DNA from: Alysiella filiformis
Lineage (GTDB): Bacteria > Pseudomonadota > Gammaproteobacteria > Burkholderiales > Neisseriaceae
Reading direction: 5' to 3'
NCBI RefSeq assembly: GCF_014054525.1
Contig: NZ_CP059564.1
Location: 568,357-632,356, forward strand
Length of the DNA stretch: 64,000 bases
A program made the translations under genes and the position numbers. This document shows, piece after piece, positions 34,699-45,700 of this stretch. The notes beneath the pieces are model-generated. The model was given only the letters and a program-made list of their open reading frames with translations, did no database searches and was not told the origin of the DNA. Positions within the stretch are counted from its first letter, which is position 1. Each line of letters begins with the position of its first letter.

Positions 34699-36690
34699 TC
34701 AATCCAACAGCGCGTCCACAAAATCACGCGCTTTAAAGGGGCGCAAATCGTCTATGCCCTCGCCCACGCCCACATAGCGCACGGGTATGGGATATTGACT
34801 TGCCAATGCCGCCAACACCCCACCTTTGGCGGTGCCGTCCAGCTTGGTTACGATTAAGCCCGTTATCCCCAATGCCTTGTGAAACGCCCCCACTTGATTC
34901 AAAGCGTTTTGACCGATGTTGGCGTCCAACACCAGCAAAATTTCGTGTGGCGCATCGGGCATGGCTTTTTGCAAAACACGTTTGACTTTGGCAATCTCCT
35001 CCATCAAATGCAACTGGGTGGGCAAACGCCCTGCCGTGTCTGCCAAAACCACGTCAATTTTTCGCGCTTTGGCGGCTTCTACTGCGTCAAAGCACACCGC
35101 CGCGCTGTCGCCTTTGACTTGGGAAATGACGGTAACGCCATTGCGTTCGCCCCATTCTTGCAACTGCTCACGCGCGGCAGCACGGAAGGTGTCGCCAGCC
35201 GCCAAAATCACGCTTTTGCCTTGCGATTGGAAATATTTTGCCAATTTGCCAATGGACGTGGTTTTGCCCGCACCGTTAATGCCCGCCATCATAATCACAA
35301 AGGGCTGACCATTTTCAGGCAGCGTGAGCGGCTGTTCCAAAGGTTTAAGCAAATCGTACACCGCGTCTTTGAGGGCTTGACGCAATTCGTTGCCGTCTTT
35401 CAAGCCTTTGAGCGAAACGCGATTGCGGACTTCTTTCATCAGCATTTCGGTGGCTTCAATGCCCATGTCGCTGGTAATCAGCACGGTTTCCAATTCTTCA
35501 TACAAATCTTCGTCAATTTGACCACCACCAAACACGCCTGCCAGCGATTTTGCCATTTTGTCGCGCGATTTGCTCAATCCACGCGCCAAGCGGCTTGCCC
35601 AACTGTCTTGCGGTGCCGCGTCATCGTTGTCGCTTGCCAACACGGTGGCGGCTGCGGCGGCAACAATCGGCACATCGCCCACATCGCGTTGGGCAATGTC
35701 ATCGGCTGGCTGAATGGCTTGTTCAGGCAGGCTGGGGTTGGTTTCGTCCACATCGGTGGCGGCTTCGGCAGCGAGGGGTTCGTGTGCGGGTGGATTGGGT
35801 GTTGCGTTGGCAACGGTGGGCGTTTCAGGGCTAGCCTCAACGCTGGTGTGGGATTCGCTTGCGTCCACATCGGTGGCGGCTTCGGCTGCTGGGGGTGGGG
35901 CGAGGTCGTCTTCGTCCAATTTGCCCACCAATGCGGCACGGTTTTCAGGCAGCCTGCCCAAGGCTTCATCAATCAAAGCCTTGGTGGTGGGCGACAATTT
36001 TTTGGGGTCAATGTGAATCACATCATCGGTGTGGGTGTTCACATCTGCGCCGCCAAACGTCCAATGGCTCACGGGTTCGGTAGCCGATTCAGGCGTTTGG
36101 GATTCGTTTTCGTTGGGCGTTTCGGGTTTTTTGCCGCCAAAAGTCCAACTGGTTTCAATGTCGGATTTGGTTTGAATGTGAATGATTTCTTCCACCACTT
36201 CCAGTTCAGCAGGAGGCGTTTGGGCGACTTCTGCCGTGGTATTTTCAGCGACTGCCACCGCGTCATCAGATGTGGGTTGTGCGACTTCTGCCGTGGCATT
36301 TTCAGCGACTGCGACCGCGTCATCCGATGTGGGTTGGGGGACTTCTGCCGTGGCATTTTCAGCGACTGCCACCGCGTCATCAGATGTGGGTTGGGGGACT
36401 TCTGCCGTGGTATGTTCAGCGACTGCCACCGCGTCATCAGATGTGGATTGGGCGACTTCTGCGGTTTCATTTTCGGCAGACACCGCCACCACATCATCGG
36501 CGGCAATTTCGTTTTCGTTTACCTGCTGGGGTGCGTCTTGGGCAGATTCGGTACGCAAATCTTGCAAATCGGACACGTCCAAAGACACGGTTTCATTGGA
36601 TAAGGGGTTGTTTTCGTTTTGATTTGGCTGCTGTGATTCGGGTGCAGCTTGCGATTTGGGTTGAAAAATTTTCAGTAATGAGCGAAACAT
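34699..36690 (-). CDS. ftsY: Signal recognition particle receptor FtsY
   Basis: From ATG 36690 (MFRSLLKIFQPK) the product is 663 residues. The first 360 or so are a low-complexity acidic domain rich in Ala, Glu, Asp, Val and Thr, with four 19-residue tandem repeats; the remainder is the NG domain with GTPase motifs GINGAGKTTSIGKLA (G1), DTFRAAAREQL, DTAGRLP (G3) and TKLDGTAKGG (G4). FtsY receives SRP-ribosome complexes at the inner membrane. E. coli FtsY has 497 residues, so the acidic domain is clearly longer. A partial uptake sequence encodes GRLPEN in the linker. Confidence 0.96.
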   Translation of the reverse strand: MFRSLLKIFQPKSQAAPESQQPNQNENNPLSNETVSLDVSDLQDLRTESAQDAPQQVNENEIAADDVVAVSAENETAEVAQSTSDDAVAVAEHTTAEVPQPTSDDAVAVAENATAEVPQPTSDDAVAVAENATAEVAQPTSDDAVAVAENTTAEVAQTPPAELEVVEEIIHIQTKSDIETSWTFGGKKPETPNENESQTPESATEPVSHWTFGGADVNTHTDDVIHIDPKKLSPTTKALIDEALGRLPENRAALVGKLDEDDLAPPPAAEAATDVDASESHTSVEASPETPTVANATPNPPAHEPLAAEAATDVDETNPSLPEQAIQPADDIAQRDVGDVPIVAAAAATVLASDNDDAAPQDSWASRLARGLSKSRDKMAKSLAGVFGGGQIDEDLYEELETVLITSDMGIEATEMLMKEVRNRVSLKGLKDGNELRQALKDAVYDLLKPLEQPLTLPENGQPFVIMMAGINGAGKTTSIGKLAKYFQSQGKSVILAAGDTFRAAAREQLQEWGERNGVTVISQVKGDSAAVCFDAVEAAKARKIDVVLADTAGRLPTQLHLMEEIAKVKRVLQKAMPDAPHEILLVLDANIGQNALNQVGAFHKALGITGLIVTKLDGTAKGGVLAALASQYPIPVRYVGVGEGIDDLRPFKARDFVDALLD
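36224..36451. repeat. 57-bp tandem repeat in ftsY, four units
   Basis: Four consecutive 57-base units encode variants of the block AEVPQPTSDDAVAVAENAT on the minus strand, with a fifth partial unit following. Units differ by a few bases. Since 57 is a multiple of three, gain or loss of units keeps the frame. Confidence 0.9.
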
Positions 36691-36922
36691 GGTTATGTGT
36701 TTAAAGTGGGTGGTCAAAATAAAGTCGGCTTATTTTAGCGTAAACATGACTGTATTTGAAAGAAAAATTGTGTTTCAGGCAGCCCCAGCAAAATTGGGCT
36801 GCCTGTATGTTCAATATTGGCGTAAAAATCCGCATTGTATTTGCAAGAATTGTCAATCAAATCAAGCCATCAATCTTGCGAACACAGGTTCTGAAATGGG
36901 AAAAAGGCTTGTTTTCAAATTT

Positions 36923-37921
36923 TCAAGATTGCTGCGCCAACACCATTTGCCACGCCACTTCCACCGCCGTTTTCAGGCTGCCTGAATCCGCCTTGCCCGA
37001 ACCCGCCAAAGTCAAAGCCGTGCCGTGGTCCACCGAAGTGCGGATAAACGGCAAACCCAACGTGATGTTCACGCCCCCACCAAAGCTGGCGTATTTCAAC
37101 ACAGGCAAACCTTGGTCGTGGTACGCCGCCAGCACCGCGTCCGCATCGTTCAGCAAAAATGGCTGAAACAGCGTGTCGGCAGGCAGGGGGTCGGAAATGT
37201 CCATGCCTTGTTCGCGCAATTTGGCGGCGGTGGGTTGCATGATGGTCAATTCTTCGCGCCCCAAATGACCGCCCTCGCCAGCGTGGGGGTTCAAACCCGC
37301 CAGCAAAATTTTGGGCGAACGAATGCCAAATTTCGTTTGTAAATCATGATGTAAGATTTGGGCAACGTCTTCAATCAGTTGTGGGGTAATCGCGTCTGCC
37401 ACATCGCGCAGGGGCAAATGGGTGGTCAGCAAAGCCACGCGCATACCGCCACCTGCCAACATCATCACAACTTGTTTGGTGTTTGATTTTTCGGCTAAAT
37501 ATTCGGTGTGTCCGCTAAAAAATTCGCGTTTCAGGCTGCCTGAAAAATAATCGTTAATCACGCCCTTATGCACAGGCGCAGTAACCATAGCCGCAAATTC
37601 GCCAGCTTGCACGCCATCAAAGGCTTTATCCAGCAATTCAAGCACATAGGGCGAATTATTCGGATTGAGTTTGCCGATTTCACACACATCGCGCAAGGGA
37701 ATGTGCAACACGTCCAGCGTGTTGTGTTCAGGCTGGCTGAAACGGTCAAATTCGCGGATTTTCACGTTTTTTTGCAACATTTGGGCGCGATTTCGCAACA
37801 ATTCAATGTCGCCCAACACCACCACGCGGCAGGGCAAATTGTGTTGGGGTAAATCAAGGCAAATGTCTGCGCCTATGCCTGCTGGTTCGCCTGATGTAAT
37901 GGCTAGGATTTTGTTTTTCAT
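36923..37921 (-). CDS. pdxA: 4-hydroxythreonine-4-phosphate dehydrogenase
   Basis: From ATG 37921 (MKNKILAITSGEPAGIGAD) the product is 332 residues; GGAG is 6 bases upstream. The three metal-binding histidine regions are seen in GHTEYLAE, LTTHLPLRDV and AYHDQGLPVLKY, and GLNPHAGEGGHLGREE is intact. PdxA works in de novo pyridoxal phosphate synthesis. Uptake sequences are translated as YFSGSLKREFF and DSGSLKTAVE. A CAGGCAGCCC/GGGCTGCCTG hairpin lies at 36776-36805 downstream, between pdxA and ftsY. Confidence 0.96.
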   Translation of the reverse strand: MKNKILAITSGEPAGIGADICLDLPQHNLPCRVVVLGDIELLRNRAQMLQKNVKIREFDRFSQPEHNTLDVLHIPLRDVCEIGKLNPNNSPYVLELLDKAFDGVQAGEFAAMVTAPVHKGVINDYFSGSLKREFFSGHTEYLAEKSNTKQVVMMLAGGGMRVALLTTHLPLRDVADAITPQLIEDVAQILHHDLQTKFGIRSPKILLAGLNPHAGEGGHLGREELTIMQPTAAKLREQGMDISDPLPADTLFQPFLLNDADAVLAAYHDQGLPVLKYASFGGGVNITLGLPFIRTSVDHGTALTLAGSGKADSGSLKTAVEVAWQMVLAQQS

Positions 37922-38023
37922 CAATTTCTCCATTCTAATTTGACCAAATGTTGAACCATTTGGTAGTGTTGTTCCAAAATTGTCATGGGCATTTTTCATT
38001 TCCTTTCAAATTAAAATGGTGTT

Positions 38024-38200
38024 TTCAGGCAGCCTTTCGGTACACGACAAAAACTTTTGGTTTGCCTGAAATCTGTTCCCTCCCCTGCTGGCGGGGGAGG
38101 GTTAGGGTGGGGGTGGCACGTTGCGTTTCTAACCCCCACCCCAGCCCTCCCCCTTGCATAGGGGGAGAGTGGCAACGTCCAAAATTGTGGCAGCCTGAAA
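38024..38200. repeat. CCCTCCC repeat, copy 8
   Basis: TTTCAGGCAGCCTTTCGGTA and ACACGACAAAAACTTTTGG precede CTGTTCCCTCCCCTGCTGGC; the right arm AACCCCCACCCCAGCCCTCC and a TGGCAACGTCCAAAATTGTG block end in GGCAGCCTGAAAA. It is close in sequence to copy 4 but carries no MITE, so it shows an uninterrupted site. It occupies most of the gap between pdxA and argF. Confidence 0.8.
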
Positions 38201-38202
38201 AC

Positions 38203-39213
38203 TCAAATCTCAATGTCCCCCAAAGTTGCCACCATCACCGCCTTAATCGTGTGCATGCGGTTTTCCGCTTGGTCAAACACAATGGATTGTGCGCTTTCAA
38301 ACACCTCTTCGGTAACTTCCACGCCGTCCATGCCAAAGGTTTGGAAAATCCACTCGCCCACCTTCGTATCGCGGTTGTGGAAAGACGGCAAACAGTGCAT
38401 GAATTTCGCATTCGCATTGCCCGTTTTCGCCATCAAATCCGCGTTGACCTGATAAGGTTTCAGCAAATCAATGCGTTCGCGCCACGCATTTTCGGGTTCG
38501 CCCATGCTCACCCAAATGTCGGTGTGAACAAAATCCACACCGCGCACCGCTTGGTCAATCTCATTGGTAATCAAGATTTTCGCGCCCGTTTCTTGGGCGA
38601 TGGCTTTGGCTTTTTCAATCAAATGGCTTTCAGGCAGCAAACTTTGTGGCGCACAAATGCGCGTATCCATGCCCATCATCGCCCCCGCAATCAACAGCGA
38701 ATTGCCCATATTAAACCGCGCATCGCCCAAATACACAAAACTGCATTCATTCAAAGGCTTGCCGTTGGGCGCGTGTTCGCGCATGGTCAGCAAATCCGCC
38801 AACATTTGCGTGGGGTGAAATTCATCGGTCAAACCATTGTAAACAGGCACACCCGAAAATTGCGCCAATTCCTCCACCACGCGCTGGCTGAAACCGCGAT
38901 ATTCAATCGCATCAAACATTCTGCCCAACACACGCGCCGTGTCTTTGGTGCTTTCCTTGTGTCCGATTTGGCTGCCGCTCGGTTCCAGATAAGTGATGCC
39001 TGCGCCCTGTTGTCGTGCTGCCACCTCAAAAGCACAACGGGTGCGCGTGGACGTTTTCTCAAAAATCAAAGCAATGTTTTTGCCGTGCAAATATTGCGTT
39101 TCCACGCCTGCCTTTTGGTCGGCTTTCAGTTGTGCCGATAAATCCAACAACGCCACAATTTCAGCAGGCGAAAAATCCAATAATTTTAAAAAAGAACGAT
39201 TTTTGAAGTTCAT
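38203..39213 (-). CDS. argF: Ornithine carbamoyltransferase
   Basis: From ATG 39213 ([15 protein letters not shown]) the product is 336 residues; AAGGAAA is well spaced for this start and too close to the ATG two codons upstream. The carbamoyl-phosphate site STRTR (55-59), HPTQ and the ornithine-binding [11 protein letters not shown] are all present. The enzyme makes citrulline from ornithine in arginine synthesis. No other arg gene is adjacent. Confidence 0.97.
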   Translation of the reverse strand: MNFKNRSFLKLLDFSPAEIVALLDLSAQLKADQKAGVETQYLHGKNIALIFEKTSTRTRCAFEVAARQQGAGITYLEPSGSQIGHKESTKDTARVLGRMFDAIEYRGFSQRVVEELAQFSGVPVYNGLTDEFHPTQMLADLLTMREHAPNGKPLNECSFVYLGDARFNMGNSLLIAGAMMGMDTRICAPQSLLPESHLIEKAKAIAQETGAKILITNEIDQAVRGVDFVHTDIWVSMGEPENAWRERIDLLKPYQVNADLMAKTGNANAKFMHCLPSFHNRDTKVGEWIFQTFGMDGVEVTEEVFESAQSIVFDQAENRMHTIKAVMVATLGDIEI

Positions 39214-39773
39214 GGTCATTTCCTTTGCTCAATGGGTTTTCAGGCAGCCTTTTGGTGTGAGGCAGAAATTTTTGGGCTACCCATACTTATTCCCTCCCTT
39301 GAATGGTAAGAGATAAACGAGCGGCAGCGTCAAAAAATGTCGTGTGCCGCAGGGCAGTCTGAAAAAGTCATATTGGACAAGATTGTGCCACAATTTCCAC
39401 AAAATTTCACAAAACCATACACAGCTTATACATCAACCATATTCAGCTTTTCCACAAAGTCATGCACAAGCCATGAGCGCAAACTATTTGCTTGATTGAA
39501 TAGCATTAAGCACATGAAATTAAAGCAATTAAAACCCAGAAACTTGCGTGAAAAAAACAATTTTTTGTGATAAAATGAACAACATTTTTACTTTTGGAAG
39601 TGTAAAGATTTGTCTTGCCTGAAATGGCGAAATGTAAAAAATCATACACAGCACAGCAAAAAGCCCCAGTTGGCGCAGAAATTGCTTTGAGAGAATGAAT
39701 TTGTGCCGCTTTCAGGCAGCCTGAAAGCCCAGTCATTAAGATAATAATTTGAATTTTTATAGGAAATAAAAAA
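39214..39773. other. Upstream region of the adhesin gene
   Basis: The 560-base gap holds a degenerate bracketed repeat (copy 9, 39239-39365, with TTATTCCCTCCC), then an AT-rich stretch of about 350 bases with several short direct motifs (CACAAA, TTCCACAA, AAGCAATTAAA), a run of seven A facing six T at 39551-39566, a possible TTGCGT / GATAAA promoter at 39544-39574, and an uptake sequence near 39712-39726. AGGAAA precedes the adhesin ATG. No other gene is supported. Confidence 0.55.
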
Positions 39774-42700
39774 ATGAATCATACCTATCGCGTTGTATTC
39801 AACGAAAGCACAGGAACTTATGTTGCAGTGGCGGAAATCATGCCCGCCAAAGGCAAAAAATCACAATCCACCAAAACCGTAATTGCGGCAGCCATTGCCG
39901 CATTGGGTGTGGGTGGCACCGCAGAAGCCGCACAGGTTGCCATTGGGGGAACAAACGCACAAACTTTGTTAACAAGTGCCTCCATTTCCACAACCAAGGA
40001 TAGAACTTGGGTTACGGGGGTAACAATGGCTTGTACCACTACAAATGCGGGTGTTGTAAATACTTCTGCTGTTGATGTAGGCAATGCAGGCGATAATATT
40101 GCCATTGGCGCAGGTTCAAAAGCCTTTTACTCTGGTAATAGAGACCATGGAGGTATCGCCAATATTGCCATTGGTAGAAATGCCGATTCAACAGGTGGCG
40201 GTAGCAATGTAGACCATGTTTCTATTGCAATTGGTTCTAATGCTTCTGCGGTTAATTTAGGGGCTATCGCATTAGGTGGTAAAGCCTATTCAAATTCTTC
40301 ACAAGGTATTGCCATTGGTGCAGATGCCAAGGTTGTGGGTGCGCAAAGTATTGCTTTGGGTGCCAATGTAGACGCATTCGGTAATTCATCTGTTGCCATT
40401 GGTGGCGATGATTTGGATATTGTTGCGCGTAATGGTACCGTTAATGGTGAATTTGCAAAGATTGCAGGTGAGGCTTTGGTACCTGCGGATTACACCCGAA
40501 CCAATGCTTCTGGTCAGGCTTCTATGGCAATTGGTGTGGGAGCTGTTTCGCGTGGTGATTTAAGTACAGTAGTAGGTATGCGCGGTGCAGCTATTGGTTT
40601 GGCAAGCAGTGCTTTTGGTGTGGCTTCCAATGCGTCTGGTGCAGGTTCCGTTGCCATTGGTGCGGGTACCAAATCAAGTGGTGCGCAAGCCATTGGTATG
40701 GGTTCCAACATTACAGTTTCAGGTAATCATGCCATTGGTGTGGGTACCAGCGTAATTTCAAATCAAGCCAATACCACAGCCATTGGTCGTGGTACACGTG
40801 CCCAAGCTGCGGATTCAGTGGCTATCGGTACGGGTGCCAGTATTGGTAATTTGGGTTTTCAGTCCATTTTGATTGGTAAAGATGCCTCTTCCGTTTCAGA
40901 ACGTGAAGTAATAATTGGTGAGGGTGCCCAAGGTAACTCAGGTAGCGGTGAGATTGGTGCAGGGCATATTTGGTATCGCAATCCTTATTCAACCGTTAAA
41001 ACCCGTACTGATAGTGGTTTTTTGGTGGCTGCGGAGCGCGCAAACAGCAGCCAAACCATTTTTTCATCTGTGGTAGCCATTGGCAGTGATGCACAAGCCG
41101 AGGGGGGGGGCGTTGCCATTGGTGATGATGCTTATGTGAGTTCTCAAGGTGGGGGGCAAGGTGTGGCACGCAGCTTGGGTGTGGCAATTGGTGCCAATGC
41201 CCAGTCTATTGGTGGTGGTGTGGTAGTTGGTTCATCAGCCCAAACCGCCAACATCAATGCCGTGGCAGTAGGTCGCCAAGCAGTGGCATTGGGCAATGCC
41301 TCTCAAGCCTATGGCGTGGTAGCGTCTGCCATTGGTGAAGGCTCTTTGGCTATGGGTCAATCGGCAACGTCTTTGGGTAGACGTTCCATTGCCATTGGTA
41401 TGTCTGAATCACCTGAACTCTACACCAACACCACCAATGTGTTTGCCAATGGTACCGATTCTATTGCCATGGGTTCGGTAGCTCGTGCAGAAAATACGCG
41501 TGATACCGCGATTGGTGCAGGTGCTCGTGCTAAGGGTATTGATGCGATTGCTATTGGTAGCAGTGCAAATTCAAGTGCTTTGGGTTCCATTGCAATTGGT
41601 GCTAATACTCAATTTAAGAAACCAACAGGCGGTGTTGTAGCTGTTGGTACAGGTTCTGCTGAAAATATGCCTTTAACGGTAGTGGGTTACAATGCCTCTA
41701 CCCAATCGCGCTTTGGCGATGTGGTTGTGGGTTCGTGGGCAAAATCTGAAAATGCCAATTTTTCCATCAACCAAGCCACGGTAGTGGGTAATCGTGCTGT
41801 GGTATATGGCGACCAAGGTGTGGCTTTGGGTGCCGATACCCGTGCTTTGGGTAATTCATCGGTTGCCATTGGTGGTGATGATTTGGAAAAAGCATCAGCT
41901 GCTTTGGCTGATTTGTTGGGCGTGGCTGCTGATGATGTGAGTAAAAACTACAGCACATTCAGAAATGATGTTAATGCCAATTTAACGGCTTATTTGCCTG
42001 CTGTTGGTGCCAATGCAAAGGTTTATCCCAACACGGCTGCCATTGGCGATGCTTCGTTGGCAATCGGTACTGGTTCACAAACATTGGGCGTGGCTTCTAA
42101 TGCCATCGGTGCCAATGCTTTGGCAAAAGGCTTGTCTTCAACCGCCATTGGTACAAAAGCACGCGCATGGGGTTCATCTTCTGTTGCAATGGGTACTGAT
42201 ACGAATGCCTCTGGCAAAAATGCTGTGGCAATCGGTCATGACGCTTTGGCGAGTGGTGAAAATTCAATTTCTATCGGCTTGGGCAACAATGTTACAGGCA
42301 ATAACTCTGGTGCATTCGGCGACCCAAGTTTGGTAACAGGCGAAGGCTCTTACTCTATTGGTAACAACAACACCATTACCACCAACGATACTTTTGTGTT
42401 GGGTAGTGGCGTAAACCGTGGTCAAACCGATGTGGGCAATGTGTCCAAATCTTTGAACGGCACGGTTGGCAATTCCGTTTATTTGGGTAAAGACAGCGAA
42501 GCCACAGCAGGTAATGTTGTTGGTACAAAAGCCTTGAAATCCGACCAAACCGCAGGTACCACCACAACAGCAGGCGATAAAGGTACGGTAAGCAGTGCAA
42601 CCGTGAAAGGCATTACTTATGGCGGCTTTGCGGGTGCAACCGCCAATGGTGTGGTAACAATCGGTGCTTCAGGCAGCGAACGCCGCTTGCAAAACGTGGC

Positions 42701-45700
42701 AGCAGGCGAAATTTCCGAAACTTCAACTGACGCGATTAACGGTTCGCAGCTTTACGCTGTGATGAAGGAAATGCCTGCTGTTGTGGCTGGCGACAACATT
42801 ACTGTTGTTAAAGGCACCAATGCCACCACAGGTCAAGTGGAATACAAAGTCTCAGGTAAAAAAACAGGTGAAGCGGCAACAGATACCAATACCCAAGTTA
42901 GCGTTAATTCTACCGACAAAACCGTGAAAATCAGTCCAACTGCCAATGAAAATGGTACGACCAACTACGATTTGGCAGTGAATGTGGACGGCACCAGCAT
43001 TGTGAAAAATGCCGATGGCAATTTGAGCGTTGCCACCACCACTTTGAACAACAACACCAATGGTAGCATTGCTGTACCCGAAACCCCTGCTGATGCAGGC
43101 AACCGTTTGGTGAATGGTACAACTGTTGCCAATGCCATCAATCAATCTGGCTTTACTTTGAGTGCCAATGGTAGCGGTGATTCTTTGGTAAACCCTGGTG
43201 AAACCGTTGATTTGAAAAACACCGATGGCAATATTGTCATCAGTAAAGGTGCAGACAACAACAATGTTACCTTTGGTTTAAACAACACAATTAAAGTGGG
43301 AGACAGCAGTGTCTCCACCAACAAACCCATTACCATCAATGGTACGACAGGTACCATCACAGGTTTGGCTCCCGTATTGCCAATCAACCCAACAACAAGC
43401 GGTACTGCGCCTGCCAATATTGTTCAAAATCAGGCAGCCAGCATGAGCGATGTGTTGAATGCAGGTTGGAATTTGCAAGAAAAAGGTCAAGCTAAGGACT
43501 TCGTGCGTCCATACGATACCGTTAATTTCATTGATGGCAATGGAGCTGCCGTAAATGTTACCACTGATGCAGAGGGTAAGGTTTCCAGCATCAAATATGA
43601 CGTGGTGGTGGATAACAAAACCATTCAAATTAAAGACGGTAAATTGGTTGCAACAGGTACAACTCAGGCACCAACTGACAGCGATACGCAAGCCAGCGTG
43701 AGTGCTGGTAATGGTATTGTGGTAACCGATTCACGCAATGAAAATGGCACAACCAATTACAACGTGTCTGCCAACACCACCGTAACCACAACCGCAGCAC
43801 CAACAGGTGCAGTAAGCGTTACCACAGGTGGCGACAACTTGGTTAATGGCACGACTTTGGCAAATGCCATCAATTCGGCTGCCTTTAACTTGACCACTGG
43901 CGGCAATACCACCACGACCGTTACTTCAAATGTGAGCGCGGGCGAAACCGTAACCATTTCAGGTGGCAAAGCAATTTCTGTATCACAGGCTGAAAACAAT
44001 ATTACCATCAATACTTTATACGATGATAAAACCGTTAAAGTTGATGAGCAGGGTAATTTGAAAGTCAATACAGGCAATACTTTAAATATTGATGACAGCA
44101 CAGGTGCAATCAATGTTGCCAATACTACCCTGAAGGTAAATGCAGGTAGTCCAGTTGAAACCCCTGATACAACCAACGGCAGCAAATTCGTAAATGCTGG
44201 CGATTTGGCGAATACCTTGAACAACTTGGGCTTTAATGTTCAGGCTGCCGTGGGTGATGGCGGTAAAGCCAGTGATGTTACAGGTGCAGCGAAAACAGCC
44301 GTTAAAACAGGCGATACCGTAACCTTTAAAGCAGGTAAAAACATTGCCATTAAACAAGATGGTCAAAACTTTACCATTTCGGCAACCGTAGATGCCGCAC
44401 CACCTCAAAATACCACTTTGAATGTAGCTGACGGTAAAGTAACAGGTACAGAACCTACTGGTGAAGGTGATAAACTGGTTAATGCCAGCACCGTAGGCGA
44501 TGCCATCAACAACACAGGCTTTAAAGTAGCAGCCAACGGCACCACCAGCAAAGACAGTGCTGACAAAACAAAAGACAATATTGTCAATGCAGGCGATGTG
44601 TTGAACTTTGCCGATGGACAAGGCACCAAAGCCAATGTAACGGTAGATGGCAGCACAACAACTGTACGAATTGATTCGCCATTGGCGTATGTGAACAGCA
44701 CAGCACCAACCGACACATCTAACCCAACCAATACCGTGAAGTTTGTGGGTTCAGATGCGGCAAAACCTGTGTCTGTACAAAACGTGAACAGTGGTGTGGG
44801 CAGCGTAACCAATTTGGATACCCCAGTTGGTGATGCAGCAAAATTAGAACCTGCTGACAAGAAAAAGATTGCAGAAGCGATTGACAAAGCCACTGGCAAT
44901 ACTTTAACCAACGCAGTGAACGTGGGCGATTTACAGGCAGCCGTAAGTGCAGCCAAAACCGAAGTGAAATCAGATGATGGCAGCATTACTGTAACCCCAT
45001 CAACAAATGCAACCACAGGTGCGCCCGTTTATGACGTTAAAGTTGCCACCACCAATTTGGAAAACAATCCAAATGGCACCGTTAAAACACCAGAAGGCGA
45101 GGCAGGCAAACAATTTGTGAACGCCAGCACATTGGCAAATGTGATGAACAACATTTCGCACAATGTAACCATTGGTAAGGATGAGACTGACTTTAACAAT
45201 CAAGCAGGTAAAGCAGACTTTGCGGTTAAAGCAGGCGAGACCTTGCAGTTCAACGCAGGTAAAAACCTGATTGTGAAACAAAATGGTAAAGAAATTACCT
45301 TTGCCACAGCCAATGATGTAACGTTCAACAACGTAACCAGCAACAACATCAATGTACCCACTGATACAGCAGACAGCCCGATTACCATTACCAAAAATGG
45401 TATCAGTGCAGGCGACAAGCCCATTACCAATGTAAGCAGCTCATTGCCAACGTACACAGATGCACCGCGTACTGGTTTGGTTAATTTGACCAATGCAACA
45501 CCAAACAATGTTGCAACCGTAGGCGATTTGCAAAAAATGGGTTGGGTGGTTCAGTCAGACAAAACCACAGGCGACACAAGCAAAGAATTCAGCAATCAAG
45601 TTAAGAATGCTGATGTTGTGAAATTCGTTGGTACAGGTGCAGCTACTGTAAGCGCAAATACAACGGCAGATGGTACCAATGTCATCACAATTGATGTTGC

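Noticed and set aside
34879-36603. A 574-codon open frame on the plus strand opposite ftsY
   Set aside because: It is a shadow of the ftsY frame: composition is driven by the acidic low-complexity domain on the other strand, with no ribosome binding site and no recognisable motif.
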